A stretch of 14,705 bases of DNA, taken from Candidatus Omnitrophota bacterium (GTDB lineage: Bacteria; Omnitrophota; Gorgyraeia; Duberdicusellales; 4484-171). A program made the translations under genes and the position numbers. The DNA lies in contig JALOBR010000023.1 in NCBI GenBank assembly GCA_023228195.1, positions 1 through 14,705 of the forward strand. Reading direction: 5' to 3'. Each line of letters opens with the position of its first letter. Position 1 is the stretch's first letter. Below the pieces are notes generated by a model that saw only the letters and a list, made by a program, of their open reading frames with translations, was not told the origin of the DNA and did not search any database. Below, piece after piece: positions 7,810 through 13,702 of the stretch.

Positions 7810-8124
7810 ATGGCTTGTTTTGTTGTTCCAATGGGTGCGGCAATAGTAACGACCGTTGCAAGTAAAAAAGTTCCCGAAAAATATCATCTTAAATGGCTAA
7901 ATGCGATGTTATGGGGTGGTGTGGTGATGTTGGCAGTTGAACACGTCACTCATGGAGAAATTGTTCTTTATCCGCCATTTCTAACCGCCGGCCTGCCTGA
8001 GGTTTTACCGGAAATGGCAAGAGTCGGCATTCCGATGACCCTGGCTATCTTTTTGATATGGGGAGTAATGGTAACAGTGGCTGCGGTAACGAGTAAAAAA
8101 TTAAAGCATGTAGAGATGCGATAA
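7810..8124 (+). CDS. Small membrane protein B of a paralogous pair, unknown function
   Basis: This 104-residue protein starts 40 bases after its paralogue, with AGGAGG (7798-7803) six bases before the ATG. Three hydrophobic segments (about 2-17, 29-46, 72-93) repeat the layout of the upstream protein. Shared motifs are VPEKYHL (21-27), MLWGG (33-37), VEH (43-45) and LIWGV (82-86). Extra candidate ligands follow helix 2: His48 and Glu50 in VEHVTHGE. Cys3 lies at the start of helix 1, and the tail is basic (SKKLKHVEMR). The pair probably arose by tandem duplication and may form a heteromer, as small paired membrane subunits often do. A terminator follows at once, so it is the last gene of the unit. 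Confidence 0.8.
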   Translation: MACFVVPMGAAIVTTVASKKVPEKYHLKWLNAMLWGGVVMLAVEHVTHGEIVLYPPFLTAGLPEVLPEMARVGIPMTLAIFLIWGVMVTVAAVTSKKLKHVEMR

Positions 8125-8134
8125 AAATTATATT

Positions 8135-8175
8135 AAACACAACCAAATCCCGCCTTAAAGGCGGGTTTTGTGTTT
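8135..8175 (+). terminator. Rho-independent terminator of the nikR unit
   Basis: CCCGCC (8149-8154), TTAAA loop, GGCGGG (8160-8165), then TTTTGTGTTT. The stem extends outward because AAACAC (8135-8140) pairs with GTGTTT (8170-8175). That symmetry makes it potentially bidirectional. It begins ten bases after the second small membrane gene. Confidence 0.85.
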
Positions 8176-8282
8176 ATGAGGCAATCTCAAATTTATCTAT
8201 TATCTCTGTTATTTGATGCGGGATATCCCTCCTAAAACCCAAACGTCTTGCCTGTAACCTATTCCTTGTAACCCCTAACTTC

Positions 8283-8310
8283 TTGATTCCAGCTCTATTT
8301 TCTGTATAAT
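8283..8310 (+). promoter_or_regulatory. Possible promoter of the CDF transporter leader
   Basis: TTGATT (8283-8288), a 16-base spacer, then a perfect TATAAT (8305-8310). Transcription from near 8317 would give a leader of about 255 bases before the CDF gene. The -35 is only fair, and this region is AT-rich. Confidence 0.4.
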
Positions 8311-8362
8311 AAATCTAGCTGTCGGATGAAGACTATAGGTATTTGAGATTAATTATACGTTC

Positions 8363-8411
8363 GCGGCGCCAAAACCGCAGCCTTAAGGCTGCGGATATAT
8401 ATGTACGCCGC
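8363..8411. repeat. Nested palindrome with TTAA centre
   Basis: CCGCAGCCTT (8375-8384) and its exact complement (8385-8394) form a perfect 20-base palindrome, CCTTAAGG at the centre. It is enclosed by GCGGCG/CGCCGC arms at 8363-8368 and 8406-8411. ATAC (8355-8358) and GTAT (8416-8419) could extend the outer stem. Confidence 0.75.
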
Positions 8412-8433
8412 TTAAGTATTGGCCTTGCTGAAA

Positions 8434-8453
8434 CCTCGGGTTTAAGCCCGAGG
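8434..8453. repeat. TTAA-type palindrome
   Basis: CCTCGGG and CCCGAGG arms surround TTTAAG. Allowing one T-G wobble, all 20 bases pair. It has the same size and flanking AAA as the palindrome 40 bases upstream but a different arm sequence, so the fold is kept while the sequence varies. Confidence 0.7.
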
Positions 8454-8571
8454 AGTTATGGAAGGCTTCATTGTTGTATTATTCAGACGGATACGTTTTT
8501 AGGCCAGATGAAGTCTGCCGCGTTATTTTCCTATCGGGGCCAAGGACATTGGAAGGTGGGATGCTACGATT

Positions 8572-9480
8572 ATGACTAAACAGAAAGATCAGTTTTTAGC
8601 CGCGCGAATATCAATTTTAGGAGCTCTGATTTTATTCATTATTTCAGCTGTCGTTGGCATAGCGGTAGATTCCATAACCTTGATATTAGACGCATCGGCA
8701 AGCCTGGTGATATTAGCTACGGGATTCTTAATGCGTTTTTCGATAAAGAAGGTTCATGCTCCGCCTGATGATTTGTATAATTTCGGATACCACAAATATG
8801 AGTCTTTGACCGTAGTTATTCAAAACGTTCTAATTGTTGCTACGTGTGCCATTAGCATAAAATTTGCAATTCAGGATATTGTGCACGCGGATGACGTTCA
8901 CAGCTATAGCTTGCCTGCAATCGCTACTTTTTTCTCAGGTGTATTGGGTATTTTTATACTATTTTATCTTAAGGTGATTGCCCGCAAAACCGACTCCCAG
9001 ATGATAAGGGCAGCTAGCTTGCATTGGTTGAGCGACACGGTGTTGTCGTTTGGTATATGCGTCGGTTTTTTATTTGGTATGTTTATGCAGAATATGGGTT
9101 ATGCGCGTATTCTGCCTTATATTGATCCTGTCATGTCGATTCTGCTCGCGTTGTTTTTTATTTTATTTACTCTTAAAGCGGGAACATATGATCTCTTTGA
9201 ATTACTGGATGCCGCGCCGCGTGAAAGTATCCGTGGTAAAATAAAAACAGTGATTGACCTTTATAGGCCTAAATCATTTGGCGTGCATCGTTTGCGGGCT
9301 AGAAAAGCAGGAAAAAAAATATTTATAGATGTATGTTTTTTGGTTCGTGACAATCTTACGATTAATCAAATAGAGGAGTTAGCCGAAAGTTTTGAAAGAG
9401 ATTTAAAAACTCATCTTCCAGACAGCGATGTGGTTGTGTATTTTAAGTCCAGACAGCCAAAGGGATCAGATGAGAAGTAG
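8572..9480 (+). CDS. Cation diffusion facilitator (CDF) family transporter
   Basis: An inner-membrane secondary transporter that exchanges divalent metal (Zn2+, Co2+, Ni2+, Cd2+, Fe2+ or Mn2+) for protons, normally for export. The 302 residues have six helices, then a cytoplasmic domain (about 218-295) with HRLRARKAGKKIFIDVCFLV. Helix 5 carries the canonical HxxxD (His151, Asp155). Helix 2 has Asp40 in LILDASASL, but the partner four residues later is Ser44, where an acidic residue is usual. The FGYHKYESL segment (71-79) matches the family loop. This looks like the COG3965-type branch, where LLD...S is common as I recall. GGAAGGTGGG (8551-8560) is 11 bases before the ATG. Another ATG at 8561 opens only a four-codon ORF. 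The metal cannot be read from sequence; its proximity to nikR makes Ni/Co efflux plausible. Confidence 0.88.
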   Translation: MTKQKDQFLAARISILGALILFIISAVVGIAVDSITLILDASASLVILATGFLMRFSIKKVHAPPDDLYNFGYHKYESLTVVIQNVLIVATCAISIKFAIQDIVHADDVHSYSLPAIATFFSGVLGIFILFYLKVIARKTDSQMIRAASLHWLSDTVLSFGICVGFLFGMFMQNMGYARILPYIDPVMSILLALFFILFTLKAGTYDLFELLDAAPRESIRGKIKTVIDLYRPKSFGVHRLRARKAGKKIFIDVCFLVRDNLTINQIEELAESFERDLKTHLPDSDVVVYFKSRQPKGSDEK

Positions 9481-9622
9481 TATTTATCCTAAATTAGATT
9501 AAGAAAAAGAAATGTGTTATAAAAAGATAGCTGTTATTAGTTTTTGTTTTTCTTTTTGCTGTAGGCTTCCGGCGCGAGTATATCCCCTTTACTTTAGACA
9601 ACGTTAAAGGCCCCCACGTTAA

Positions 9623-9649
9623 TTGACTGCGGCCATTTTGATCTATACG
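9623..9649 (+). promoter_or_regulatory. Possible promoter of the malic enzyme gene
   Basis: TTGACT (9623-9628), a 15-base spacer, then TATACG (9644-9649). The spacing is short and the -10 is imperfect. It is the best candidate I see in the 234-base gap after the CDF gene, which otherwise shows nothing recognisable. Confidence 0.35.
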
Positions 9650-9714
9650 AGAGGGATTTTAAGATTTTAAATCAAATAAGGTCCGGCAGCAAAGGCAACA
9701 ACAAGGAGATTAAA

Positions 9715-11088
9715 ATGCCAGAAGAAAAATATTCACATAAGATTGTAAAAAAGATACGATTCAGAATACCGGATGTCCCGGGAGCTCTCGGCACACTTGC
9801 TCTTACGCTTGGCATGGAGGGGGTAACTTTAGGTGACATAACGAAGATACATCTCACTTCCAATTATGTTGTAAGGGAGATTATAGCATTTTTTGATGAC
9901 GAGAAACATTTCCTCGAGGCCATCGCCGCTGTCAAAAAACTTAAAGGTTATCGGATACTAAATATACAAGATGAGGTTCTAAACCTGCATAAAGGCGGAA
10001 AAATAGAGGTAAGGCCTCGCGTGAAGGTTGATACTCTCAACGATCTACGCATGATTTATACGCCGGGCGTTGCGCAGGTTTGTAATTATATTGTTTCTAA
10101 TCCTGCCGCAGCGAGAAAGTATACATCTATAGGCAATACCGTGTGTATTGCGACGAATGGCTCAGCTGTTTTAGGATTAGGAGACATAGGAGTTTTAGCT
10201 GCGATGCCGGTAATGGAAGGGAAATCAATCATATTGTATAAGATGGCTAACGTGAGCTGCGTTCCTTTGTTATTGAAAAGTGACAATGCCGATGAGATTG
10301 TTAACGCGCTTACCTGTATCGCGGAAACGTTTGGCATTATTATGATAGAGGATGTTAAGGCGCCTCTTTGTTTCGAAATCGAGCAAAGATTACAGAAAAA
10401 AGTTAAAGTGCCGGTATTTCATGATGACCAGCACGGTACCGCGACCGTTATTCTGGGCGCGTTGATAAAAGCGCTTAAAATTACTAAAAAAAGAAAAGAA
10501 AAAGTAAGTGTTGTTATAAACGGAGCGGGTGCTGCCGGTATTGCTGCCGCTAAGCTTTTACTGGGATATGGTTTTAAGGATATAGTGCTTTGTGACAGAG
10601 CCGGAGCTATCTATGAAGGCAGAACGGGCGATATGAATGATTATAAAAAAGAGATCGCTTGTATTACCAATAAGCGCAGAGAAAAAGGATCTCTTAAAGA
10701 TGTATTCCCCGGCAAAGATGTGTTTATCGGTTTGTCGGCTCCCGGCCTTGTTACCAAGGATATGGTAAAAACTATGAACAAGAGCCCGATTCTTTTTGCT
10801 ATGGCTAATCCGATACCGGAAATATGGCCGAAAGACGCCCAAGAAGCTGGAGCGGCCATTGCGCTGGATGGACGTACGGTAAATAACGCGCTTGTGTTCC
10901 CGGGGATTATACGCGGCGCGCTAGACGCGCAAGCCCGCGAGATAACTACGGATATGAAATTTTCTGCTGCCGAAACAATTGCGTCACTATCGGGAAAAAA
11001 TGAAGTTGTTCCTAACTTTATGAATGTAGACGTGCATAAAAGTGTGGCGCGAGCTGTATTCTTTGCTACCGGCTCGTCCAGGCATTAA
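9715..11088 (+). CDS. ACT-domain NAD(P)-dependent malic enzyme family protein
   Basis: Malic enzymes oxidatively decarboxylate malate to pyruvate and CO2 with NAD(P)+. Residues 12-88 are an N-terminal ACT domain (RFRIPDVPGALGTLA), a likely small-molecule sensor. The malic enzyme part follows. It has catalytic-type Tyr115 in MIYTPGVA, the metal site with Glu212-Asp213 in IEDVKAPLCFEIE and Asp237-Asp238 in FHDDQHGTA, a Rossmann fold INGAGAAG (268-275), ANPIPEIWP (364-372), and NNALVFPGIIRGALDA (390-405). The oddity is at 169-186. The usual GKAxLFKxFAGxDAxP reads GKSIILYKMANVSCVP, which puts Tyr175 where the catalytic Lys should be, Lys176 next to it, and Ser for Asp. At 457 residues its length fits the MaeB-like enzymes plus ACT. 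AAGGAG lies eight bases before the ATG. Activity may be altered. Confidence 0.88.
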   Translation: MPEEKYSHKIVKKIRFRIPDVPGALGTLALTLGMEGVTLGDITKIHLTSNYVVREIIAFFDDEKHFLEAIAAVKKLKGYRILNIQDEVLNLHKGGKIEVRPRVKVDTLNDLRMIYTPGVAQVCNYIVSNPAAARKYTSIGNTVCIATNGSAVLGLGDIGVLAAMPVMEGKSIILYKMANVSCVPLLLKSDNADEIVNALTCIAETFGIIMIEDVKAPLCFEIEQRLQKKVKVPVFHDDQHGTATVILGALIKALKITKKRKEKVSVVINGAGAAGIAAAKLLLGYGFKDIVLCDRAGAIYEGRTGDMNDYKKEIACITNKRREKGSLKDVFPGKDVFIGLSAPGLVTKDMVKTMNKSPILFAMANPIPEIWPKDAQEAGAAIALDGRTVNNALVFPGIIRGALDAQAREITTDMKFSAAETIASLSGKNEVVPNFMNVDVHKSVARAVFFATGSSRH

Positions 11089-11102
11089 GATTTTTTCACT
11101 CC

Positions 11103-11117
11103 CTACGCTTATCGTAG
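11103..11117. repeat. Small hairpin after the malic enzyme gene
   Basis: CTACG, loop CTTAT, CGTAG, starting 15 bases after the stop codon. No T-run follows, so termination is uncertain. It might only mark the 3' end of the transcript. Confidence 0.35.
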
Positions 11118-11191
11118 CAGCCTGCTTATATTCCAAACTTTCAATCATTCGGTAAACAAAACAACCAAATTATCTGCTTAGAACACTTACC

Positions 11192-11211
11192 TGTTTTTAG
11201 TCTTAAAAACA
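11192..11211. repeat. AT-rich inverted repeat in the gap before the arsenic operon
   Basis: TGTTTTTA and TAAAAACA, perfect eight-base arms around GTCT, about 60 bases before the arsenic operon promoter. The stem is AT-rich and would be weak as RNA. Its purpose is unknown. Confidence 0.35.
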
Positions 11212-11270
11212 CCCTACAAAATGCCGCTCGTGCAGCTAAGGCTTTTGGGGTACAAAAATAAAATTAATAA

Positions 11271-11298
11271 TTGACACAATAAAAAAATGTGTTAAATT
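11271..11298 (+). promoter_or_regulatory. Promoter of the arsenic operon
   Basis: A perfect TTGACA (11271-11276), a 16-base spacer, then TAAATT (11293-11298). The predicted start near 11305 falls inside the 22-base palindrome at 11300-11321, an arrangement typical of repressed promoters. A looser inverted repeat, TAATTGACACA and TGTGTTAAATTA, spans both hexamers. Confidence 0.65.
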
Positions 11299-11299
11299 A

Positions 11300-11321
11300 G
11301 TTATGAACATATGTTCATAAC
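11300..11321. promoter_or_regulatory. 22-bp perfect palindrome, predicted operator of the arsenic operon
   Basis: All 22 bases are self-complementary, with core ATGAACATATGTTCAT. It covers the predicted transcription start and ends exactly where the GGAGGG ribosome site begins. The TGAACA...TGTTCA half-sites resemble the operators of ArsR/SmtB-type repressors, yet no arsR is in view. The encoded DUF134 protein is the nearest candidate binder. A distant ArsR acting in trans is the alternative. Confidence 0.75.
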
Positions 11322-11332
11322 GGAGGGTTAAA

Positions 11333-11638
11333 GTGAGGCCTAAAAAAACAAGATGGGTTAACTGTGCGCCGGGGGAGAGGTGTTTTAAACCGATTTGTAA
11401 ACCTTTAAACAGGCTTGCGTGTGTGTGCTTGACTCTTGATGAGTTTGAGGCCGTAAGATTGGCCGACCTTGAGGGATTAAAGCAGATTGATGCGGCCAAA
11501 AAACTAAAAATATCGAGGCCGACGTTTTCGAGGATTATATCATCTGCGCGTAACAAGATCGCTGATGGATTGGTTAATATTAAGGCTATTAAGATTGAAG
11601 GCGGCTGTTGTAAAATTAAAGGAAGGATTAAGCAATGA
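11333..11638 (+). CDS. DUF134 (UPF0251) DNA-binding protein, Cys-rich, likely arsenic operon regulator
   Basis: A predicted cytoplasmic DNA-binding protein of 101 residues, normal for the family. The central part, TLDEFEAVRLADLEGLKQIDAAKKLKISRPTFSRI (34-68), holds the DUF134 signature and a sigma-like helix-turn-helix (about 49-75). The end KIEGG is also typical. Seven Cys stand out: 11, 17, 22, 30 and 32 before the helix-turn-helix, and an adjacent pair 92-93 at the tail. They could bind As(III), another soft metal or a cluster. The GTG start follows GGAGGG by five bases. The stop overlaps the next start as ATGA, so translation is coupled to the permease. Being first in the operon and beside the palindrome, it is the probable regulator, in place of ArsR. 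DUF134 function is not established to my knowledge. Confidence 0.88.
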   Translation: MRPKKTRWVNCAPGERCFKPICKPLNRLACVCLTLDEFEAVRLADLEGLKQIDAAKKLKISRPTFSRIISSARNKIADGLVNIKAIKIEGGCCKIKGRIKQ

Positions 11639-12840
11639 AAGAGTGGAAAAAATTCCTTTATATCGTAGCCATATTCTTGGGGTGTTTTTATATGCCGGTA
11701 GAGAGCTTACGATTTGTCCCGCTAGAAAATAATTTTCTAACGGGGTTTACCAATGCTATCTTTGAAGCTCTTGCTCTTGTTAAATGGTATGCCAGAGAGC
11801 ACGTTGTCCTGTGCCTTGTTCCGGCATTCTTTATCGCAGGCGCCATTTCAGTGTTTATCAGTCAGGCCTCAGTTATAAAATATTTTGGCGCAAAAGCGAA
11901 TAAGTTTCTTTCTTATAGCGTAGCTTCTGTTTCCGGGACGATTCTTGCGGTGTGCTCATGCACCGTATTGCCCCTATTTTCCGGTATCTATAAAAGAGGC
12001 GCGGGGCTGGGCCCAGCGATTGCTTTTCTGTATTCCGGACCCGCCATAAATGTTTTAGCGATTATTTTAACGGCGCGGATTCTTGGCTGGAAACTAGGGT
12101 TAGCCAGAGCTATAGGCGCTGTTATATTTAGCGTCGTGATTGGATTGTTAATGCACTTCATTTTTTTAAGGGAAGAACGAGCGCGTCACGCTAACGGCGA
12201 TTTTGATGCCGGAGAAATAAAAGAAACCCGTTCCTTAGAAAAAACAGTTCTTTATTTCGCTTCAATGGTTGCTTTTCTTGTTTTTGCCAATTGGGGTAAA
12301 CCCCTTGAGGGTGACCATGGAATATGGGTTTTGGTATATCAATATAAATGGTGGATAGCCGGTTTTTCGCTTATCAGTTTGCTTGTTATGATTTTTAAAT
12401 GGTTCAGGAAGAATGAATTAAAGGAATGGATTTCTGCAACATGGGGTTTTGCGCTTCAAATATTGCCGCTTCTTTTAGGCGGAGTCCTTGTATCAGGTTT
12501 TCTTCTGGGAAGGGTTGGACATGAAGGTATTATTCCTTCTAGATTTGTCGAGATGCTGGTGGGTGGTAATTCATTGAGGGCAAATTTCTTTTCATCTATT
12601 GTCGCAGCGTTTATGTATTTTGCCACGCTTACAGAGGTGCCTATATTGCAAGGATTAATAGGATCAGGTATGGGCAATGGCCCGGCTTTAGCGCTTCTTT
12701 TGGCAGGACCCGCATTAAGTTTACCGAATATGCTGGTTATCCGAGGCATAATAGGAACCAAAAAAACCGCTGTCTATGTGGCCCTTGTTATTGTTATGGC
12801 AACCATGAGCGGAATGATTTTTGGGTTTCTTATAAAGTAA
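11635..12840 (+). CDS. arsP: ArsP/DUF318-type permease, probable organoarsenical exporter
   Basis: A polytopic inner-membrane permease of 401 residues with about ten hydrophobic segments. The two halves carry related motifs, SGPAINVLA (134-142) and AGPALSLPNML (357-367), the internal duplication of DUF318 permeases. The first half also has VCSCTVLP with Cys107 and Cys109, soft-metal ligands conserved in the family. Characterised ArsP proteins export trivalent methylated and aromatic arsenicals. Related SO_0444-type permeases have been linked to Cu/Zn, so substrate rests on context. Here it lies directly before arsM, whose product would be its substrate. Its ATG overlaps the DUF134 stop by four bases. 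A hydrophilic loop with many charged residues (178-203) separates the halves. Confidence 0.82.
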   Translation: MKEWKKFLYIVAIFLGCFYMPVESLRFVPLENNFLTGFTNAIFEALALVKWYAREHVVLCLVPAFFIAGAISVFISQASVIKYFGAKANKFLSYSVASVSGTILAVCSCTVLPLFSGIYKRGAGLGPAIAFLYSGPAINVLAIILTARILGWKLGLARAIGAVIFSVVIGLLMHFIFLREERARHANGDFDAGEIKETRSLEKTVLYFASMVAFLVFANWGKPLEGDHGIWVLVYQYKWWIAGFSLISLLVMIFKWFRKNELKEWISATWGFALQILPLLLGGVLVSGFLLGRVGHEGIIPSRFVEMLVGGNSLRANFFSSIVAAFMYFATLTEVPILQGLIGSGMGNGPALALLLAGPALSLPNMLVIRGIIGTKKTAVYVALVIVMATMSGMIFGFLIK

Positions 12841-12853
12841 GGTGAGGAGGTAT

Positions 12854-13687
12854 ATGGAAAAAAACAAAAAAAATATAAAGCAAATAGTTAAGGAAGGTTA
12901 TGCTAAAGTGGCTAAGCGGGGAGTATCCTGCTGTTCGTCCGGTTCATGCTGCTCGCCTTCAAATTCCGCCCGAGGCATTAGTAAAACCGTTGGTTATAGC
13001 GATGATGATATTAATGCTGTTCCGGATGGAGCCAATCTCGGCCTTGGATGCGGCAATCCTGTTGCCATAGCGTCGTTAAAAGAGGGCGATTGTGTGCTGG
13101 ACCTTGGTAGCGGCGCCGGGTTTGACGCTTTTCTCGCATCGTCCAGGGTTGGCAAAACCGGTAAAGTCATTGGCGTTGATATGACACCAGAAATGCTTAA
13201 AAAAGCCCGCGCAAATGCCGAGAAGGGCAACTATACAAATGTGGAATTCAGGCTTGGTGAAATTGAAAAGCTTCCGGTTGAAGATAATTCAATCGATGTG
13301 ATTATTTCAAATTGCGTAATTAATCTTTCTCCGGACAAAGAAAGTGTTTTTCGCGAAGCTTTTAGGGTTTTAAAGCCAGGCGGAAGGCTCATGGTCTCAG
13401 ACATTGTTTTAGTGAAAAATTTACCGGAAATTATCAAAGAGTCTATTGAGGCATATGTGGGTTGCCTTGCTGGGGCAGTTATGAAAGATGAATATCTAAA
13501 CTATATCAAGAAATCAGGTTTTAAGGGTATAGAGATTGTGGGTGAGTCTAATTATCCTATTGAAGCAATGGCGAATGATGTCACGGCGCAGGTTGTTAAA
13601 AATAATCCAAGCATAAAGCAGAAGGACATTAAAGGTGTTGAAAGTTCGGTGGCAAGTATTAAGGTAAGCGCGTTAAAACCTAAATAG
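12854..13687 (+). CDS. arsM: ArsM, arsenite S-adenosylmethionine methyltransferase
   Basis: Cytoplasmic enzyme that transfers methyl groups from S-adenosylmethionine to As(III), giving mono- and dimethylated arsenicals. Length is 277 residues from this ATG. The GTG at 12842 in the same frame is rejected because it would put the AGGAGG ribosome site (12845-12850) inside the coding region. The SAM-binding motif is VLDLGSGAGFDAF (81-93), and Asp109 sits in VIGVDM. Three Cys expected to bind arsenite are visible: Cys66 in LGLGCGNP, Cys154 in ISNCVINL and Cys204 in AYVGCLAGA. The N-terminus adds SCCSSGSCCS (25-34), a double Cys pair often seen in bacterial ArsM. It starts 13 bases after the permease stop. 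Family assignment is very firm. Confidence 0.95.
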   Translation: MEKNKKNIKQIVKEGYAKVAKRGVSCCSSGSCCSPSNSARGISKTVGYSDDDINAVPDGANLGLGCGNPVAIASLKEGDCVLDLGSGAGFDAFLASSRVGKTGKVIGVDMTPEMLKKARANAEKGNYTNVEFRLGEIEKLPVEDNSIDVIISNCVINLSPDKESVFREAFRVLKPGGRLMVSDIVLVKNLPEIIKESIEAYVGCLAGAVMKDEYLNYIKKSGFKGIEIVGESNYPIEAMANDVTAQVVKNNPSIKQKDIKGVESSVASIKVSALKPK

Positions 13688-13702
13688 AAAAGGAGATAGG
13701 TT

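Larger units (their letters stand above)
8317..8571 (+). other. Hairpin-rich untranslated leader before the CDF gene
   Basis: I see no convincing gene here. The stretch contains a nested hairpin, where outer GCGGCG (8363-8368) pairs with CGCCGC (8406-8411) around the perfect palindrome 8375-8394. It also has a second palindrome (8434-8453), the hairpin GGC(c)AGA-TGAAG-TCTGCC (8502-8519), and CCAA-GGACA-TTGG (8540-8552) whose 3' arm touches the ribosome site. It could be a structured regulatory RNA, or simply hold palindromic repeats. It does not match a riboswitch class I can name. Confidence 0.4.

Noticed and set aside
8343..8579. 78-codon open frame on the + strand before the CDF gene
   Set aside because: It runs straight through two perfect palindromes and overlaps the CDF start, has no ribosome site at its beginning, and its translation (Arg/Ser/Cys-rich) resembles no protein I know.
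9512..9607. 31-codon ORF with a hydrophobic, Cys-rich start (MCYKKIAVISFCFSFCC)
   Set aside because: No Shine-Dalgarno sequence, T-rich DNA gives Phe/Cys codons by chance, and no family is recognisable. It is most likely untranslated spacer.
12842..12853. Upstream GTG start for arsM adding four residues
   Set aside because: The added codons are the ribosome binding site itself (GTGAGGAGG). The ATG at 12854 is the sensible start.
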